Positions 25,171 to 33,990 of a DNA stretch of 64,000 nt are shown one piece after another. Source of the stretch: Paraburkholderia sp. CNPSo 3274 (GTDB lineage: Bacteria > Pseudomonadota > Gammaproteobacteria > Burkholderiales > Burkholderiaceae). Made by a program: the position numbers and the translations under genes. Under the pieces are notes generated by a model that searched no databases, was not told the DNA's origin, and worked only from the letters and a program-made list of their open reading frames with translations. The DNA lies in assembly GCF_024206475.1 (NCBI RefSeq), contig NZ_JAMBPR010000037.1:25228-89227 (forward strand), written 5' to 3'. Positions within the stretch are counted from its first letter, which is position 1. Each line of letters begins with the position of its first letter.

Positions 25171-27426
25171 CTATTTGCACACCTCGCCTTCGTAGTCCGA
25201 GGCCGTCTGACCGATACGCAATTTCGCTTCGCCCATGTCGAGTACCGCCAGCGCCGCCGCACGGCCAAGCGACTGCAGCGACGCAATCGACTCCGCCGAA
25301 AAATCGAAGTCGCGCGCAAATGTCACGCTGTCCATGGTCGCGCCTTCGAGCGCGATACGATGAATCTGCACCGGCGCGTGGTTGCACATCAAGCGGATGT
25401 ACTCCGGCGACTGCCGCGCGCGCGCGGCGGCCGCAGCGTCGAGCTGGCCGGTGATGCGCTCGACGAGATCGCGGAAGTCGTTGGCGTTCTCCTCGAAGCG
25501 CAGATCGTTGCGCACGCGGTCCGCATAGACGATCTCGTCCCGGCGCAGCATCACCTCGAAGAGATTCGACGGCGAGTTGCTGACGATGCCGCCGTCCCAG
25601 TAGGCGCGGCCCTCCACTGTCATCCACGGCATCGCTGGCGGCAGACTGCCGCTTGCGAGCAGATGCTCGGGGGTCAGACGGTCGACGTAGCTGTCGAAAA
25701 TGCGCCGCTCGCCGCTTGCGACTTCCACGGCACCGAGCAGCAGTCGCGTTGGGCTTGCCGCCAGCGCGTCGAAGTCGACGTAGCGGCGCAATAGCGCGAG
25801 CATGGGCTGCGTGTCGTAGTAGCTCGTCCACCACGGCGCGAAGCTGCCGATTCGCGGCGCGTCCATCCACCAGCGCGGACGCATGAAATTCGGCACGCCA
25901 AAAAGCGCGAGGTGCCAGGCTAGTTCGGTCTGCCACAGATGCGCGCAGGACCGTGGCGCGGCGAGACCCTCGATCGACAGTTCGTGCCAGAAGGCATTGA
26001 GCACCGCAACCGCGTGGCCGGGATGGCTCGCGACGATCGCGCCGTTGAACGCGCCAATCGATACGGCCGAGACGATATCGGGGCGAACGCCATGCGACTC
26101 CAGCGCGCCGATAGCCCCGCTCTCGAACGCGCCGAGCGCGCCGCCACCCTGCAGGATGAGCACGGTCTGGGAAGGCAGTGCGCCAAGGCGCGAGCCCACT
26201 TGCTTGAGTGCTGCTCCACTGCTCGCGAGATTGCGCCGGTGGCGGATCATCTCTTCGGCGGCGACCGCTTCGTCGGCCGGCGCACCGATAGAGAACATCG
26301 CTCGCAGCACGTTGTGCCTCATGAATAGCAGCGAGTACGGCCGCTGCGGAAACTCGCCCCGCTCGACGACCTCCAGTGCATTGAACGGATCGCCCAGAAA
26401 GTTGTAGGGCACGTCGAAGACATCGCCATAGAAGATCGAGACGTCACGGTACGGCATGCGCGCGCCGCGCATGTTGCGAGCGGCGAGGCGCCCCTGGCGC
26501 ACCGCGTTGTCCCAGTGCTCGACGCGGCGGCGCGCGCCCAGCATGGGGTCATGGAAGTTCGCGACATCGCCTGCGGCGTAGATGTCCGGGTCGGACGACT
26601 GCAGACACTCGTCGACGAGCACGCCATCGGCCAGCTCGACCCCATTGCCCGCAAGCCATGCGCAGTTCGGCTCCACGCCCGTCGCGACGACGCCGAGTTC
26701 ACACGCGAGCGCGCGGCCATCGCTGAGCACCGCGCCCGTCAGCGTGTCGTGCCCCGTGAGACGCTCGACCGTGAGCCCGGTCAGCACCTCGACGCCGTGC
26801 TTTGCGCACAGCTTCCTGAAATGTGCCGAGAGCAAGGCGGAATGCAACTGCGGCAGCATCTGCTCACCGCGCTCGACCAGTGTCACCTCGAGGCCCAGCT
26901 CGCGCAACGCCGCCGCGGCCTCGACACCCACGAAGCCCGCGCCGATCACGAGCGCCCGGCGCTTGCCCACCGCATCCGCTCGCAACGCAACGGCGTCGCC
27001 GATGTCGTGCAGGCACTGCACGCCCGCAAGCGTGGCGCCGGGAACCTTCAGCATGTGCGGGGAGGCGCCCGTCGCGATCAGCAGCTTGCCGTAGCCCACC
27101 GCGCTGCCGTCTGCGAGCTGCACGCGGTGCGCGGCACGATCGACCGCCGCAGCCCGCGCGTGCAGCAGCAACGCAATGCTCTGCTTCTCGTAAAAGTCCG
27201 CCGGGTGGATCGTGGCCCGCGCGGCGCCGACCTTTCCCGTGAGGAAACCCTTCGTGAGCGGCGGCCGCCGGTAGGGTAGAACGGGTTCGCCACACAGGAT
27301 CGCAATGCTCGCTCCCGGCTCTTCATGGCGCAGCGAGCGCGCAGCCGACACGCTCGCGATGCCGCCGCCTACCAGCACGTAGTCGAAACGCTGCTCGCGC
27401 ATGCCTTGCCCCTGCGCGCGGTTCAT
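25171..27426 (-). CDS. FAD-dependent oxidoreductase fused to a patatin-like phospholipase
   Basis: 751 residues in one frame. Residues 10-400 are a two-dinucleotide-fold reductase (FAD loop VLVGGGIASVSAARSL, second loop ALVIGAGFVGVEAAAAL, FAD motif DIYAAGDVANF) of the rubredoxin/ferredoxin-reductase group. From about 430 a patatin domain follows: oxyanion LQGGGALGAFESGAIGAL, nucleophile AVSIGAFNG and Asp in AYWDGGIVSNSP. The nucleophile elbow reads A-x-S-x-G in place of the usual G-x-S-x-G. ATG 27426 overlaps the flavodoxin stop (ATGA); ATG 27402 with AGGGGC is an alternative start. A redox-linked lipid hydrolase is an inference from the fusion. Confidence 0.88.
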   Translation of the reverse strand: MNRAQGQGMREQRFDYVLVGGGIASVSAARSLRHEEPGASIAILCGEPVLPYRRPPLTKGFLTGKVGAARATIHPADFYEKQSIALLLHARAAAVDRAAHRVQLADGSAVGYGKLLIATGASPHMLKVPGATLAGVQCLHDIGDAVALRADAVGKRRALVIGAGFVGVEAAAALRELGLEVTLVERGEQMLPQLHSALLSAHFRKLCAKHGVEVLTGLTVERLTGHDTLTGAVLSDGRALACELGVVATGVEPNCAWLAGNGVELADGVLVDECLQSSDPDIYAAGDVANFHDPMLGARRRVEHWDNAVRQGRLAARNMRGARMPYRDVSIFYGDVFDVPYNFLGDPFNALEVVERGEFPQRPYSLLFMRHNVLRAMFSIGAPADEAVAAEEMIRHRRNLASSGAALKQVGSRLGALPSQTVLILQGGGALGAFESGAIGALESHGVRPDIVSAVSIGAFNGAIVASHPGHAVAVLNAFWHELSIEGLAAPRSCAHLWQTELAWHLALFGVPNFMRPRWWMDAPRIGSFAPWWTSYYDTQPMLALLRRYVDFDALAASPTRLLLGAVEVASGERRIFDSYVDRLTPEHLLASGSLPPAMPWMTVEGRAYWDGGIVSNSPSNLFEVMLRRDEIVYADRVRNDLRFEENANDFRDLVERITGQLDAAAAARARQSPEYIRLMCNHAPVQIHRIALEGATMDSVTFARDFDFSAESIASLQSLGRAAALAVLDMGEAKLRIGQTASDYEGEVCK

Positions 27427-27959
27427 CTGGCCGCCGCCGCATGCTCGCGCGCGGCGAGTGCATCCTTGATCGCCAGTACGAAGCGGGAAACCTTCTCGAC
27501 TGCCGGGTCGGTCCGCATGTCTCGCGCGGAAATCGCACAGGTCGCGATCGGCGCGCGCCGCGCGAGCTGCTCCATCTGCGCGAATGCGTCTTCGCTGCCA
27601 CGTCCGCCCATCGTGCAGAAGAACGCCACCGTGCGCATCTGGTGCCAGTGCAACGAAAGCCACGTCGCTACCGGCGCCGACGCGCGCGCCGCCCACACTG
27701 GCGTACCGATCAGGACGACGTCGTAGTCGGCCAGCGTATGCGTCATCGGCTGCAAATGCGCGGGGCGCTTGCGGACCACGTCGAGGATCGAAAGCAGGAA
27801 GCCTAAAGGGCCCACACGGCGCCGGAATTCGACCTCGTGCAGCCGTTCATAATCCCCTTCGAGTTCGGCGGCGAGCCGCCCGGCGAACTCCGCCGTCGTC
27901 TCGCTGCGCGAATAGAAGACCACAAGGATCCTTGATGGTGCATTCAAGGCGACCTCCAT
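27423..27959 (-). CDS. Flavodoxin-fold protein
   Basis: 178 residues. It starts ILVVFYSRSETTAEFAGRLA, the phosphate-binding loop for FMN (S-R-S-x-T-T). ADYDVVLIGTPVWAARASAP is the second FMN loop with the aromatic Trp, and FFCTMGGRGSEDAF the third. It is longer than short-chain flavodoxins, like the menaquinone-type protoporphyrinogen oxidase or NAD(P)H-quinone group. It is placed directly before the reductase/patatin fusion with a four-base overlap, so the two may form an electron-transfer pair. The upstream CBS gene ends 30 bp away. Confidence 0.88.
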   Translation of the reverse strand: MEVALNAPSRILVVFYSRSETTAEFAGRLAAELEGDYERLHEVEFRRRVGPLGFLLSILDVVRKRPAHLQPMTHTLADYDVVLIGTPVWAARASAPVATWLSLHWHQMRTVAFFCTMGGRGSEDAFAQMEQLARRAPIATCAISARDMRTDPAVEKVSRFVLAIKDALAAREHAAAAR

Positions 27960-27988
27960 TCAATCTTTCCGATGCCAAGCACTCCGCA

Positions 27989-28438
27989 CTATGCGCGGCG
28001 CTTCTCTTCGAGATGCGGCTGGCGCGCCGAAATGAGGCGCAGTTCGTCTAGCAGGCTTGCAGCCGCATGAAGCAGATCGTCGAGCGAAACGATACCGATC
28101 AGTCCGCCGTCTACGCCGATCACGGGCAGCCGGCGCACGCCATGCAAGCGCATGCGCCTCGCGAGCAGCCAGATATCGTCGGCGCCATCCGCAATCAATG
28201 CGGGCGTCGACATCACATCGCCGGCGTACAGCTCGCCCGCCTGCGCATCCGGGCTGACCACGGCCAGCACGATATCCCGATCGGTCAGCACGCCAAGGGG
28301 CACGCGCACGCCCTCCTTGTCTTGCACCACCACCAGATCTCCGGCATGCAGCGCGCGCATTCTCGCCGCGGCTTCGACGATGGATGTTTGCGGATCGCAG
28401 GTGGCGACTTCGCGTGTACAAAGCGTGGCGGCGTTCAT
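27989..28438 (-). CDS. CBS-pair protein
   Basis: 149 residues: two CBS motifs and little else. CBS1 about 7-63 (TREVATCDPQTSIVEAAARM, VPLGVLTDRDIVLAVV), CBS2 about 70-128 (VMSTPALIADGADDIWLLAR, RRLPVIGVDGGLIGIVSLDD), then a helix and a basic tail. Such stand-alone pairs bind AMP/ATP or NADH and regulate partners. GGAAGG lies 8 nt before ATG 28438, and the ATG overlaps the stop of the small membrane-protein gene upstream, so the two are coupled. Part of the minus-strand operon running from the box at 30061. Confidence 0.9.
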   Translation of the reverse strand: MNAATLCTREVATCDPQTSIVEAAARMRALHAGDLVVVQDKEGVRVPLGVLTDRDIVLAVVSPDAQAGELYAGDVMSTPALIADGADDIWLLARRMRLHGVRRLPVIGVDGGLIGIVSLDDLLHAAASLLDELRLISARQPHLEEKRRA

Positions 28439-28665
28439 TGCGCATCCTTCCATACGGCAAGCAATCGTTCGCACGAGCCGACGTGGCTCCTCTCTTCGCA
28501 CCCGAGCGCGAACGGGACGCCCGCATCCACGGCGTGCTCTGGCACGAAGTCCGCTACCAGCGCGTCACCGAAACGGTGTACGACGAGAACGCCCGTGCAG
28601 ACGATGGCCGAGGCGGGCACGATGCCGAACGCAAGGCGCTCGAATCGGCGGAAGAAGTGATACAT
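28435..28665 (-). CDS. Small single-span membrane protein (76 aa)
   Basis: ATG 28665 has AGGGAG 9 nt upstream; the stop overlaps the ATG of the CBS gene (ATGA). The product begins MYHFFRRFERLAFGIVPASA, with two basic residues before one hydrophobic helix (about 12-31), then an acidic/His-containing soluble part with two cysteines (LGCEERSHVGSCERLL). No family recognised. The tight coupling on one side and the 17-bp gap to the BON gene on the other make it a real operon member. The orientation (basic N-terminus) predicts the tail outside the cytoplasm. Confidence 0.65.
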   Translation of the reverse strand: MYHFFRRFERLAFGIVPASAIVCTGVLVVHRFGDALVADFVPEHAVDAGVPFALGCEERSHVGSCERLLAVWKDAQ

Positions 28666-28681
28666 GGCAGTGCTCCCTGTT

Positions 28682-29332
28682 TCATTCGACGCTCAGAAGG
28701 TTGACGATCGTCTGCACGCCCGGCGTCGCCTTGGCCGCACCGTAGACGAGCTTGCGTTCGGCGTGCGAAGCAACCTTGCCGGTCAGGGTGACCGTGCCGC
28801 CTTCGATCTTGATCTCGACGTGTTTCGCTTCCCGCTCCCCGTGCCGCCCAATCGCGGCGCGAATTCCGCGTGCGATGTCTTCGGCCGAGGTTGCACCGCG
28901 AATGCGGATCTTGTTGATCACGCCCGTTACACCGAGCAAATGCGCGATCGCTTGCTGCGCGGCGTGGCTCTGGTAGCCCCAGTCGCACTCGCCGAGCAAC
29001 TTGACGCAACCCTTCTCGACCTCGACCTGGACGTCCTGGTTGTTGACGCCGACGGTCCATTCGAGGATCGCGCGCACCGTGTCCGCGATGTCTTCGTCTC
29101 TGCGCAAATCGTGAAGCGCCAGACGCACCTCCAACTCCACGACGATCCCTCGTACGCCCGCAACACGAGCGGTCGCCCGTTGCGCGGCGAGCTTAGCCGC
29201 GTAGCTCGCCGGATGTCCCGAGAGCGTCACTACGCCATTCGACACCTCCACGCCATTCGTCGCTGACTGGATCGACCGGTCGCACGCGATCTCGGCCTCC
29301 ACGTCACGCTTCATTTCCAGATCGGATTTCAT
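28682..29332 (-). CDS. Triple BON-domain protein
   Basis: 216 residues with three BON repeats at about 6-72, 80-146 and 150-215. Each has the G-V-V/V-x-L-x-G strand pair and a V-x-G-V strand (GVVTLSGH / VAGVRGIV; GCVKLLGE / LLGVTGVI; GTVTLTGK / TPGVQTIV). There is no signal peptide, unlike OsmY, so it is predicted cytosolic. It is one of four paralogues here (also 30107, 37451, 42848). Position in the operon between the NAD(P)H:quinone-type flavoprotein and the small membrane protein gives no direct function. Confidence 0.92.
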   Translation of the reverse strand: MKSDLEMKRDVEAEIACDRSIQSATNGVEVSNGVVTLSGHPASYAAKLAAQRATARVAGVRGIVVELEVRLALHDLRRDEDIADTVRAILEWTVGVNNQDVQVEVEKGCVKLLGECDWGYQSHAAQQAIAHLLGVTGVINKIRIRGATSAEDIARGIRAAIGRHGEREAKHVEIKIEGGTVTLTGKVASHAERKLVYGAAKATPGVQTIVNLLSVE

Positions 29333-29382
29333 CGCTGTCCACTCCTGATTGCGTCCCGCCGCAGTCCCGTTTCACCGAGGAT

Positions 29383-29991
29383 TCACGCTGTCGGTACCGC
29401 AGCAAAATGCCCGCGAACAAATTCACGCACCCGCGCGAGGTTTGCGGAGGCCGTAGCCGCAGGCATTGCCGGGCCGACTTCGTCGAAATGCAGGTGGCCG
29501 ATCACATCGAAACCGGACGCGCGAAAAACGTGCGTGTCCTGCAGCAACTGCATCGCTTGCCACCGGCCGTCTTCGACGAACGATGTCAGCGGCGCGGCCG
29601 AGACTGTCACCACGACAGCCCGGCGTCCGGACAGCAAGCCGTGCACGCCGTCCGGTTGCGTTTCGTACGCGAAGCCGCGGCTGAACACGCGGTCGATATA
29701 GCCCTTCATCATCGCGGGCATCGCCATCCACCAGAGTGGATAGACGACCGTCACGACGTCTGCCGCGAGCACGTCTTTCTGCGCGATCACGACGTCGGCC
29801 ATTCGAACGTGCACGTCGCTTCCCTCGGTCAATTCCTCCGCGGACAGCACGGGATCGAACCCCATGCGGTACAGCTCATGAACGCGCACGTCATGGCCTA
29901 TGCGGACCAATTCCCCAAGGTACGCACGCGTCACGCCCATGGTGAAGCTGTCTTCCACCGGATGCGCGACCACGATCAGGTGTTTCTGCAT
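29383..29991 (-). CDS. NAD(P)H:quinone oxidoreductase-type flavoprotein (flavodoxin-2 fold)
   Basis: 202 residues. HLIVVAHPVEDSFTMGVTRA is the FMN/FAD-binding opening of the KefF/MdaB/NQO1 family. DVVTVVYPLWWMAMPAMMKG and YIDRVFSRGFAYE are the hallmark P-L-W-W and dimer motifs. It would reduce quinones by two electrons with NAD(P)H. AGGAGG lies 6 nt before ATG 29991, preceded by a run of A. FNR-type box at 30061, 69 bp upstream. First gene of a six- or seven-gene operon (this, BON, small membrane protein, CBS, flavodoxin, fusion, DHH remnant). Confidence 0.9.
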   Translation of the reverse strand: MQKHLIVVAHPVEDSFTMGVTRAYLGELVRIGHDVRVHELYRMGFDPVLSAEELTEGSDVHVRMADVVIAQKDVLAADVVTVVYPLWWMAMPAMMKGYIDRVFSRGFAYETQPDGVHGLLSGRRAVVVTVSAAPLTSFVEDGRWQAMQLLQDTHVFRASGFDVIGHLHFDEVGPAMPAATASANLARVREFVRGHFAAVPTA

Positions 29992-30060
29992 GGCGGTGCC
30001 TCCTTTTTTAAAAAAAGCCGCACGAACATATTCATCGTGCGCGCGCCAGCCGCCATCCGA

Positions 30061-30074
30061 TTGACACACATCAA
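30061..30074 (-). promoter_or_regulatory. FNR/Anr-type box for the quinone-reductase operon
   Basis: TTGACACACATCAA. Minus-strand reading gives 21 nt then CACGAT, a weak hexamer. Located 69 bp before ATG 29991. Confidence 0.68.
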
Positions 30075-30106
30075 TCATGCGACGATCGCCCTGCCCGTCC
30101 CCCCGT

Positions 30107-30755
30107 TCACTCGACGACCAGCTCGTCCACCACGCGCCGCACGCCGCGCGTCGCCCAGGCGGCGCCACACGGCGCACGCCGGTCGCGCAGCGACGACACC
30201 TTGCCGCGCAGCGTCGCCACGCCATTTTCGACCGTGACGTGAATGCCTGCGAACTCCCGCTGGGCGCGGCGCGCGAGGGCCGCCGAAATGTGCTCGGCAA
30301 CGTGGGCCACGGCGTCGCTGTTGCGCACGGCGATCCGGTTGGCCACGCCCATTACGCCGCGCATGCGGCTTACCACCTTCTCGGCCAGATTGCTTTGATA
30401 GCCCCAGTCGACGTCGCCAACGAGCGTCACGCAGCCGCGCCACTTCGACGTGAACCTGGCTCTCGGCGAGACCCGCCTGCCAGCGCAGTGCAAGCACGAT
30501 GGCTTGGGCGAGATCAACGTCTGCATGCTGAACCGCCGGCGGCAGGGCGATCGTGAGCTCGATAACTATCGCGCGGCAGCCGGACACGCGCTCAACAGCT
30601 CGCTGGACGGCCATCTTTTGCGCGTAGCCCGGCACCGTGCCCGACAACGTCACGATACGGTCCTGAACGCCGACATCGACACGCGAGATATCCACCTCAG
30701 GATCCCACGCGAGTTCGCATGCCACCTCGTCTCTCAATACTTCATCGGATTTTAT
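30107..30755 (-). pseudogene. Triple BON-domain gene with altered start and frameshift
   Basis: By comparison with the other three BON genes (all start MK[ST]D), the expected start falls on ATA at 30755..30753 (AGGAGG 5 nt upstream, then ATA-KSDEVLRDEVACELAWDPE). A TTG at 30737 is the first usable start but has no ribosome site. Two BON repeats read well up to VHVEVA, then a 2-nt loss near 30435 shifts the frame; homology resumes as GCVTLVGDVDWGYQS and runs to VVDELVVE. Start-codon loss plus frameshift indicate decay. An FNR-type box at 30825 still precedes it. Confidence 0.75.
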
Positions 30756-30824
30756 TACCGCCTCCTGTCGAGCGTTCTGCCCGGTTGCGCCGATTCAAGC
30801 ATCGCTCGGCGCGACACAGCGCGG

Positions 30825-30838
30825 CTGATATCGATCAA
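30825..30838 (-). promoter_or_regulatory. FNR/Anr-type box for the decayed BON gene
   Basis: CTGATATCGATCAA, one mismatch in one half; GATGCT 21 nt after it on the minus strand. It overlaps the last codon of atpG. Confidence 0.55.
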
Positions 30839-31701
30839 TCCATTGCGCGCCGCGCCGCTGCGCGTGCCGTGGTCAGCTCGACGATTTCCGCGGTGACCTC
30901 GTCCTGGCGCATCGCACGATACTGTTGCGAAAGGCTGGACAGCCGCTCTTGCACGTTCGTGCGCGCGGCAAGCATCGCGCGTACGCGCGCCTCGTTCTCG
31001 GCGGCGAACGCGAGCATCAGCGCTTCGCACAGTTCCAGCGACACATAAAGCTCGACGAGCCGCGCCAGAAGCCGCGCGGGCGGCATGTTGACAAGCGGCG
31101 GCAGCGCGCGCGGCGTCACGTGAAAGCGCGCGAAATCGAACGGAATGAGCGTGCGCTGCGCGACGCGCAGCCGCGACTCGCCTGGCAACGCGTGCGTGAC
31201 CATGACGCGTGTCGCGCGTTCGCCATCGGCAAGCCGCGCACAGAGCGCATCGGACACGCGGGCGGCGAGATGGGGAACGGCTGCCGGATGCGCGGCCATC
31301 GGGGCGGACCAGCCTTCTGCGAGGCCACGCTCCGCGCATGCGCTCACGAGCCGTGTGCCGACCAGCAGCCATTGACTGTCGCGCTCGCCAGGGCGGTGCA
31401 TCGCCGCATCCGCGATCCGGTCGTTCAGGCCGCCAACAAAGCCCTGCTCCGCGCCGATGACGATGCACACCTCGGCGCCGTCGTCCTCTTTCATAGTCTT
31501 TGTCGACGCGCTCGAAGGGTCGAATGCAAGGACGTCGCCAATCGCGGTCCCGGCCGCTGCCGCGCAAGCGCGGATTCCCGCGAGCCTTGCGTGCGCGTCG
31601 CGCGAGCGCGCCGCGGCAATCCCACGCATGGCGCCGACCACGGCTTCGAGCTGATGGGTCGCGCCGATGCGCGCTTCGATCTCGCCGAGCTTGCCGCTCA
31701 T
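30835..31701 (-). CDS. atpG: N-type ATPase gamma subunit
   Basis: 288 residues, similar in length to housekeeping gamma but divergent. The N-terminal helix MSGKLGEIEARIGATHQLEAVVGAMRGIAA, cited here in two parts (MSGKLGEIEARI; LEAVVGAMRGIAA), and the C-terminal EARVRAMLAARTNVQERLSS with EVTAEIVELTTARAAA are the two halves of the rotor coiled coil. Its start overlaps the atpA stop (ATGA). It is the last gene of the atpDCQRBEFAG cluster, the fixed gene order of N-ATPases, which are laterally transferred Na+-type F-ATPases found next to a normal ATP synthase. Confidence 0.88.
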   Translation of the reverse strand: MSGKLGEIEARIGATHQLEAVVGAMRGIAAARSRDAHARLAGIRACAAAAGTAIGDVLAFDPSSASTKTMKEDDGAEVCIVIGAEQGFVGGLNDRIADAAMHRPGERDSQWLLVGTRLVSACAERGLAEGWSAPMAAHPAAVPHLAARVSDALCARLADGERATRVMVTHALPGESRLRVAQRTLIPFDFARFHVTPRALPPLVNMPPARLLARLVELYVSLELCEALMLAFAAENEARVRAMLAARTNVQERLSSLSQQYRAMRQDEVTAEIVELTTARAAARRAMD

Positions 31702-33248
31702 GCCGCCCCCTCGCCGGGCGCGACACCGCCCGCACCGGCGCCGCCGCACACCATGCCCGCGATATATTCGCGCACCCGTTCGCGCACCGCGGCAACACTC
31801 GGAGACGGTTCGCGTTCCGATTCATCACCTGTCGCGTGCGGGCCGCTTTGCGCAAGACGCGCGCGGATCTGTGCGACGGCACTAACGGGCAGCGCATCGA
31901 ATTCGCCGTCGGCGAGTGCGCCGAGCAGCGCGACCTGGCCAACGGTGGCAAGCGGGCTGAAGCGCGGCTGCGCGAGCAACGCGCGTATCCGCCCACCACG
32001 CGCGATCTGCGCACTCACGCGCGCATCCGTGAGGCCGCCGAAGCGCGCGAACATCTCCAGCTCGAGGAACTGCGCGTAGTCGATCCTCAGCCGACCCGCC
32101 ACCTGCCGTAGCGCGTGTACTTGCGCCTTGCCGCCCACGCGGCTCACGCTCAACCCCACGTTGACGGCCGGCCGCTGGTTCGATGCGAACAGCGCCGCGT
32201 CCATCACGAGCTGGCCGTCAGTGATCGAAATCAGGTTGGTCGGAATGTAGGCGGAGAGATTGCCCGCATCGGTCTCGGCAATCGGCAGCGCGGTGAGCGA
32301 GCCTCCGCCCAGTTCCGGGCTCAGCCGCGCTGCACGCTCCAGCAGCCGTGCGTGCAGGTAGAAGATGTCGCCGGGGTACGCCTCGCGGCCGGGCGGCTCG
32401 CCGGTGAGCAGCGCCAGCTCGCGGTGGGTGGCCGCGTGCTTCGAAAGATCGTCGATCACGACAAGCGCGTGCTGGCCGCGGTCGCGGAAATACTCGGCGA
32501 CCGAGAAGCCCGCGAACGGCGCGATCCATTGCATGCCGGGTGAAGCCGACGAAGGCGCCACCACGAACACACACCGCTGCGGCGCACCGCGCATACGCAC
32601 GGCTTCCATCACCCGCTGCACCGCCGTGGCACGCTGGCCCACGGCGACGTACACGCAGATCACATCGCTCGCGCGCTGGTTGACGATCGCGTCGACGGCG
32701 AGCGAGGTCTTGCCCGTCGCCCGGTCGCCGATGATGAGTTCGCGCTGGCCGCGCCCGATCGCGAACAGCGCGTCGACGATCAGCACGCCGGTTTCGAGCG
32801 GCTCGCTCACGGCATCCCGCTCGATGATGGCGGGCGCGGTGCGCTCCACCGGCAGCCATGCCTCGGCGGCGAGCGGCTCGCCGCCGTCGAGCGGCCGCCC
32901 AAGCGGATCGATCACACGGCCAAGCAGCGCCTCGCCCACGGGCACCTGAAGCACGGCGCCGGTGCGCTCCACGCGCTCGCCGGCCTCCACGCCCGCCGCG
33001 CCGTCGAGCAGCACCACGTTCGCAAGATCGGCGTCGAGCGTGCGCACGTAGCCGGTCGCACCGCTCGCGAAGCGCACCGTTTCGTCGAGCGCGACATCGG
33101 CGAGCCCCGAGACGCGGGCAACGCCGTCGGCCACGCTCGCCACGCTCCCGTTGGTCTGTGCCTCGGCCGCGAAGCGCACACTAGCGAGCGCGTCTTGTGC
33201 TCGCGAAAGCCAGTTCTGCGTTCCGGACTCAGCCGCGCACACGGCCAT
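31698..33248 (-). CDS. atpA: N-type ATPase alpha subunit
   Basis: 516 residues. P-loop GDRATGKTSLAVDAI (GDRxTGKT of alpha subunits), Walker-B-like ALVVIDDLSKHA, the arginine-finger region SVSRVGG, and NVGLSVSRVGGKAQ typical of alpha. Residues 1-20 replace the usual delta-binding N-terminal helix of F-ATPases, consistent with N-ATPases lacking a separate delta. It begins 20 bp inside the 3' end of atpF with GGAG before the ATG. The C-terminus has a Gly/Ala-rich tail (GGAGAGGVAPGE) not seen in housekeeping alpha. Confidence 0.94.
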   Translation of the reverse strand: MAVCAAESGTQNWLSRAQDALASVRFAAEAQTNGSVASVADGVARVSGLADVALDETVRFASGATGYVRTLDADLANVVLLDGAAGVEAGERVERTGAVLQVPVGEALLGRVIDPLGRPLDGGEPLAAEAWLPVERTAPAIIERDAVSEPLETGVLIVDALFAIGRGQRELIIGDRATGKTSLAVDAIVNQRASDVICVYVAVGQRATAVQRVMEAVRMRGAPQRCVFVVAPSSASPGMQWIAPFAGFSVAEYFRDRGQHALVVIDDLSKHAATHRELALLTGEPPGREAYPGDIFYLHARLLERAARLSPELGGGSLTALPIAETDAGNLSAYIPTNLISITDGQLVMDAALFASNQRPAVNVGLSVSRVGGKAQVHALRQVAGRLRIDYAQFLELEMFARFGGLTDARVSAQIARGGRIRALLAQPRFSPLATVGQVALLGALADGEFDALPVSAVAQIRARLAQSGPHATGDESEREPSPSVAAVRERVREYIAGMVCGGAGAGGVAPGEGAA

Positions 33249-33978
33249 GCTCCAGCAGCGTCTCGCGAATGGCGTCGAGATCGTGACGCAGATGGTTGCG
33301 CACCTCCGCGTGCGCGCCCGTGAGTTCGAGCCCGGCGATCAGCGTGGGGTCGGTGCGCACGCGCACCGAGACGTTACGCCCGAGCGCCGCGCCGAACGCC
33401 GCCTCGCAGGCTTGCCGTTCGGCGGCGCTTAGCGCGCGCGGCGCGGCAACTTCAAGCGGCTCGCCTTGCGTGCCGAATTCGGCGCACGTCTCGGGCGGCA
33501 GCTTCGCCAAGGCCTCCGCCGTAGCGCGGATGAATCCCTGCACACGCGCCTCCGCAGGCATGCGGTCGAGAAGACGCCCGGCGATCTCCACGGCGAGCCG
33601 CACTGCGTCGCCCTCGATGTCGCGTGCCTGCGCGGCGCGCTCGCGGGTGATCTCGCTTTCGGCTTGCGCGCGTAGTTGCGCCGCTTCGGCGCGTGCATGA
33701 GCGAGCAGTGTGGCCTTGTGCGCTTCGGCGTCCGCCTCGGCGGCCCGCAGCGCCGCGTCGCGCGAGGCGGCGAGCCGCGTGGTCTCGTCGCGCGCAGCGT
33801 CCTGCTCGGCCTGTGCCGCGCGTCGGCTCGACTGTGCGTCCTCAAGCAGCGCCTGCGCCGCCTTCTGGCGCGCCGCGACGATATCCGCCACCGGCCGGAA
33901 CAGGAAGCGCGCGAGCAGCCAGACCAGCACAAGGGCATTGACTGTCTGCAGCGCGAGCGTCGACCAGTCGATATGCAT
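33229..33978 (-). CDS. atpF: N-type ATPase b subunit with delta-like C-terminal part
   Basis: 249 residues, about 90 longer than a normal b subunit. One N-terminal membrane helix (LQTVNALVLVWLLARFLF), a long Ala/Glu/Arg coiled coil (about 35-140), then a globular end (TAEALAKLPPETCAEFG, LSAAERQACEAAFGAALG, RTDPTLIAGLELTGAHAEVR) that resembles the C-terminal half of the delta subunit (TDPSLIAGxxL). This agrees with the lack of atpH in the operon: the stator top is supplied by the b chain. GAGGCAG precedes ATG 33978, 12 bp after atpE. Confidence 0.88.
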   Translation of the reverse strand: MHIDWSTLALQTVNALVLVWLLARFLFRPVADIVAARQKAAQALLEDAQSSRRAAQAEQDAARDETTRLAASRDAALRAAEADAEAHKATLLAHARAEAAQLRAQAESEITRERAAQARDIEGDAVRLAVEIAGRLLDRMPAEARVQGFIRATAEALAKLPPETCAEFGTQGEPLEVAAPRALSAAERQACEAAFGAALGRNVSVRVRTDPTLIAGLELTGAHAEVRNHLRHDLDAIRETLLEHGRVRG

Positions 33979-33990
33979 GGCGCTGCCTCG

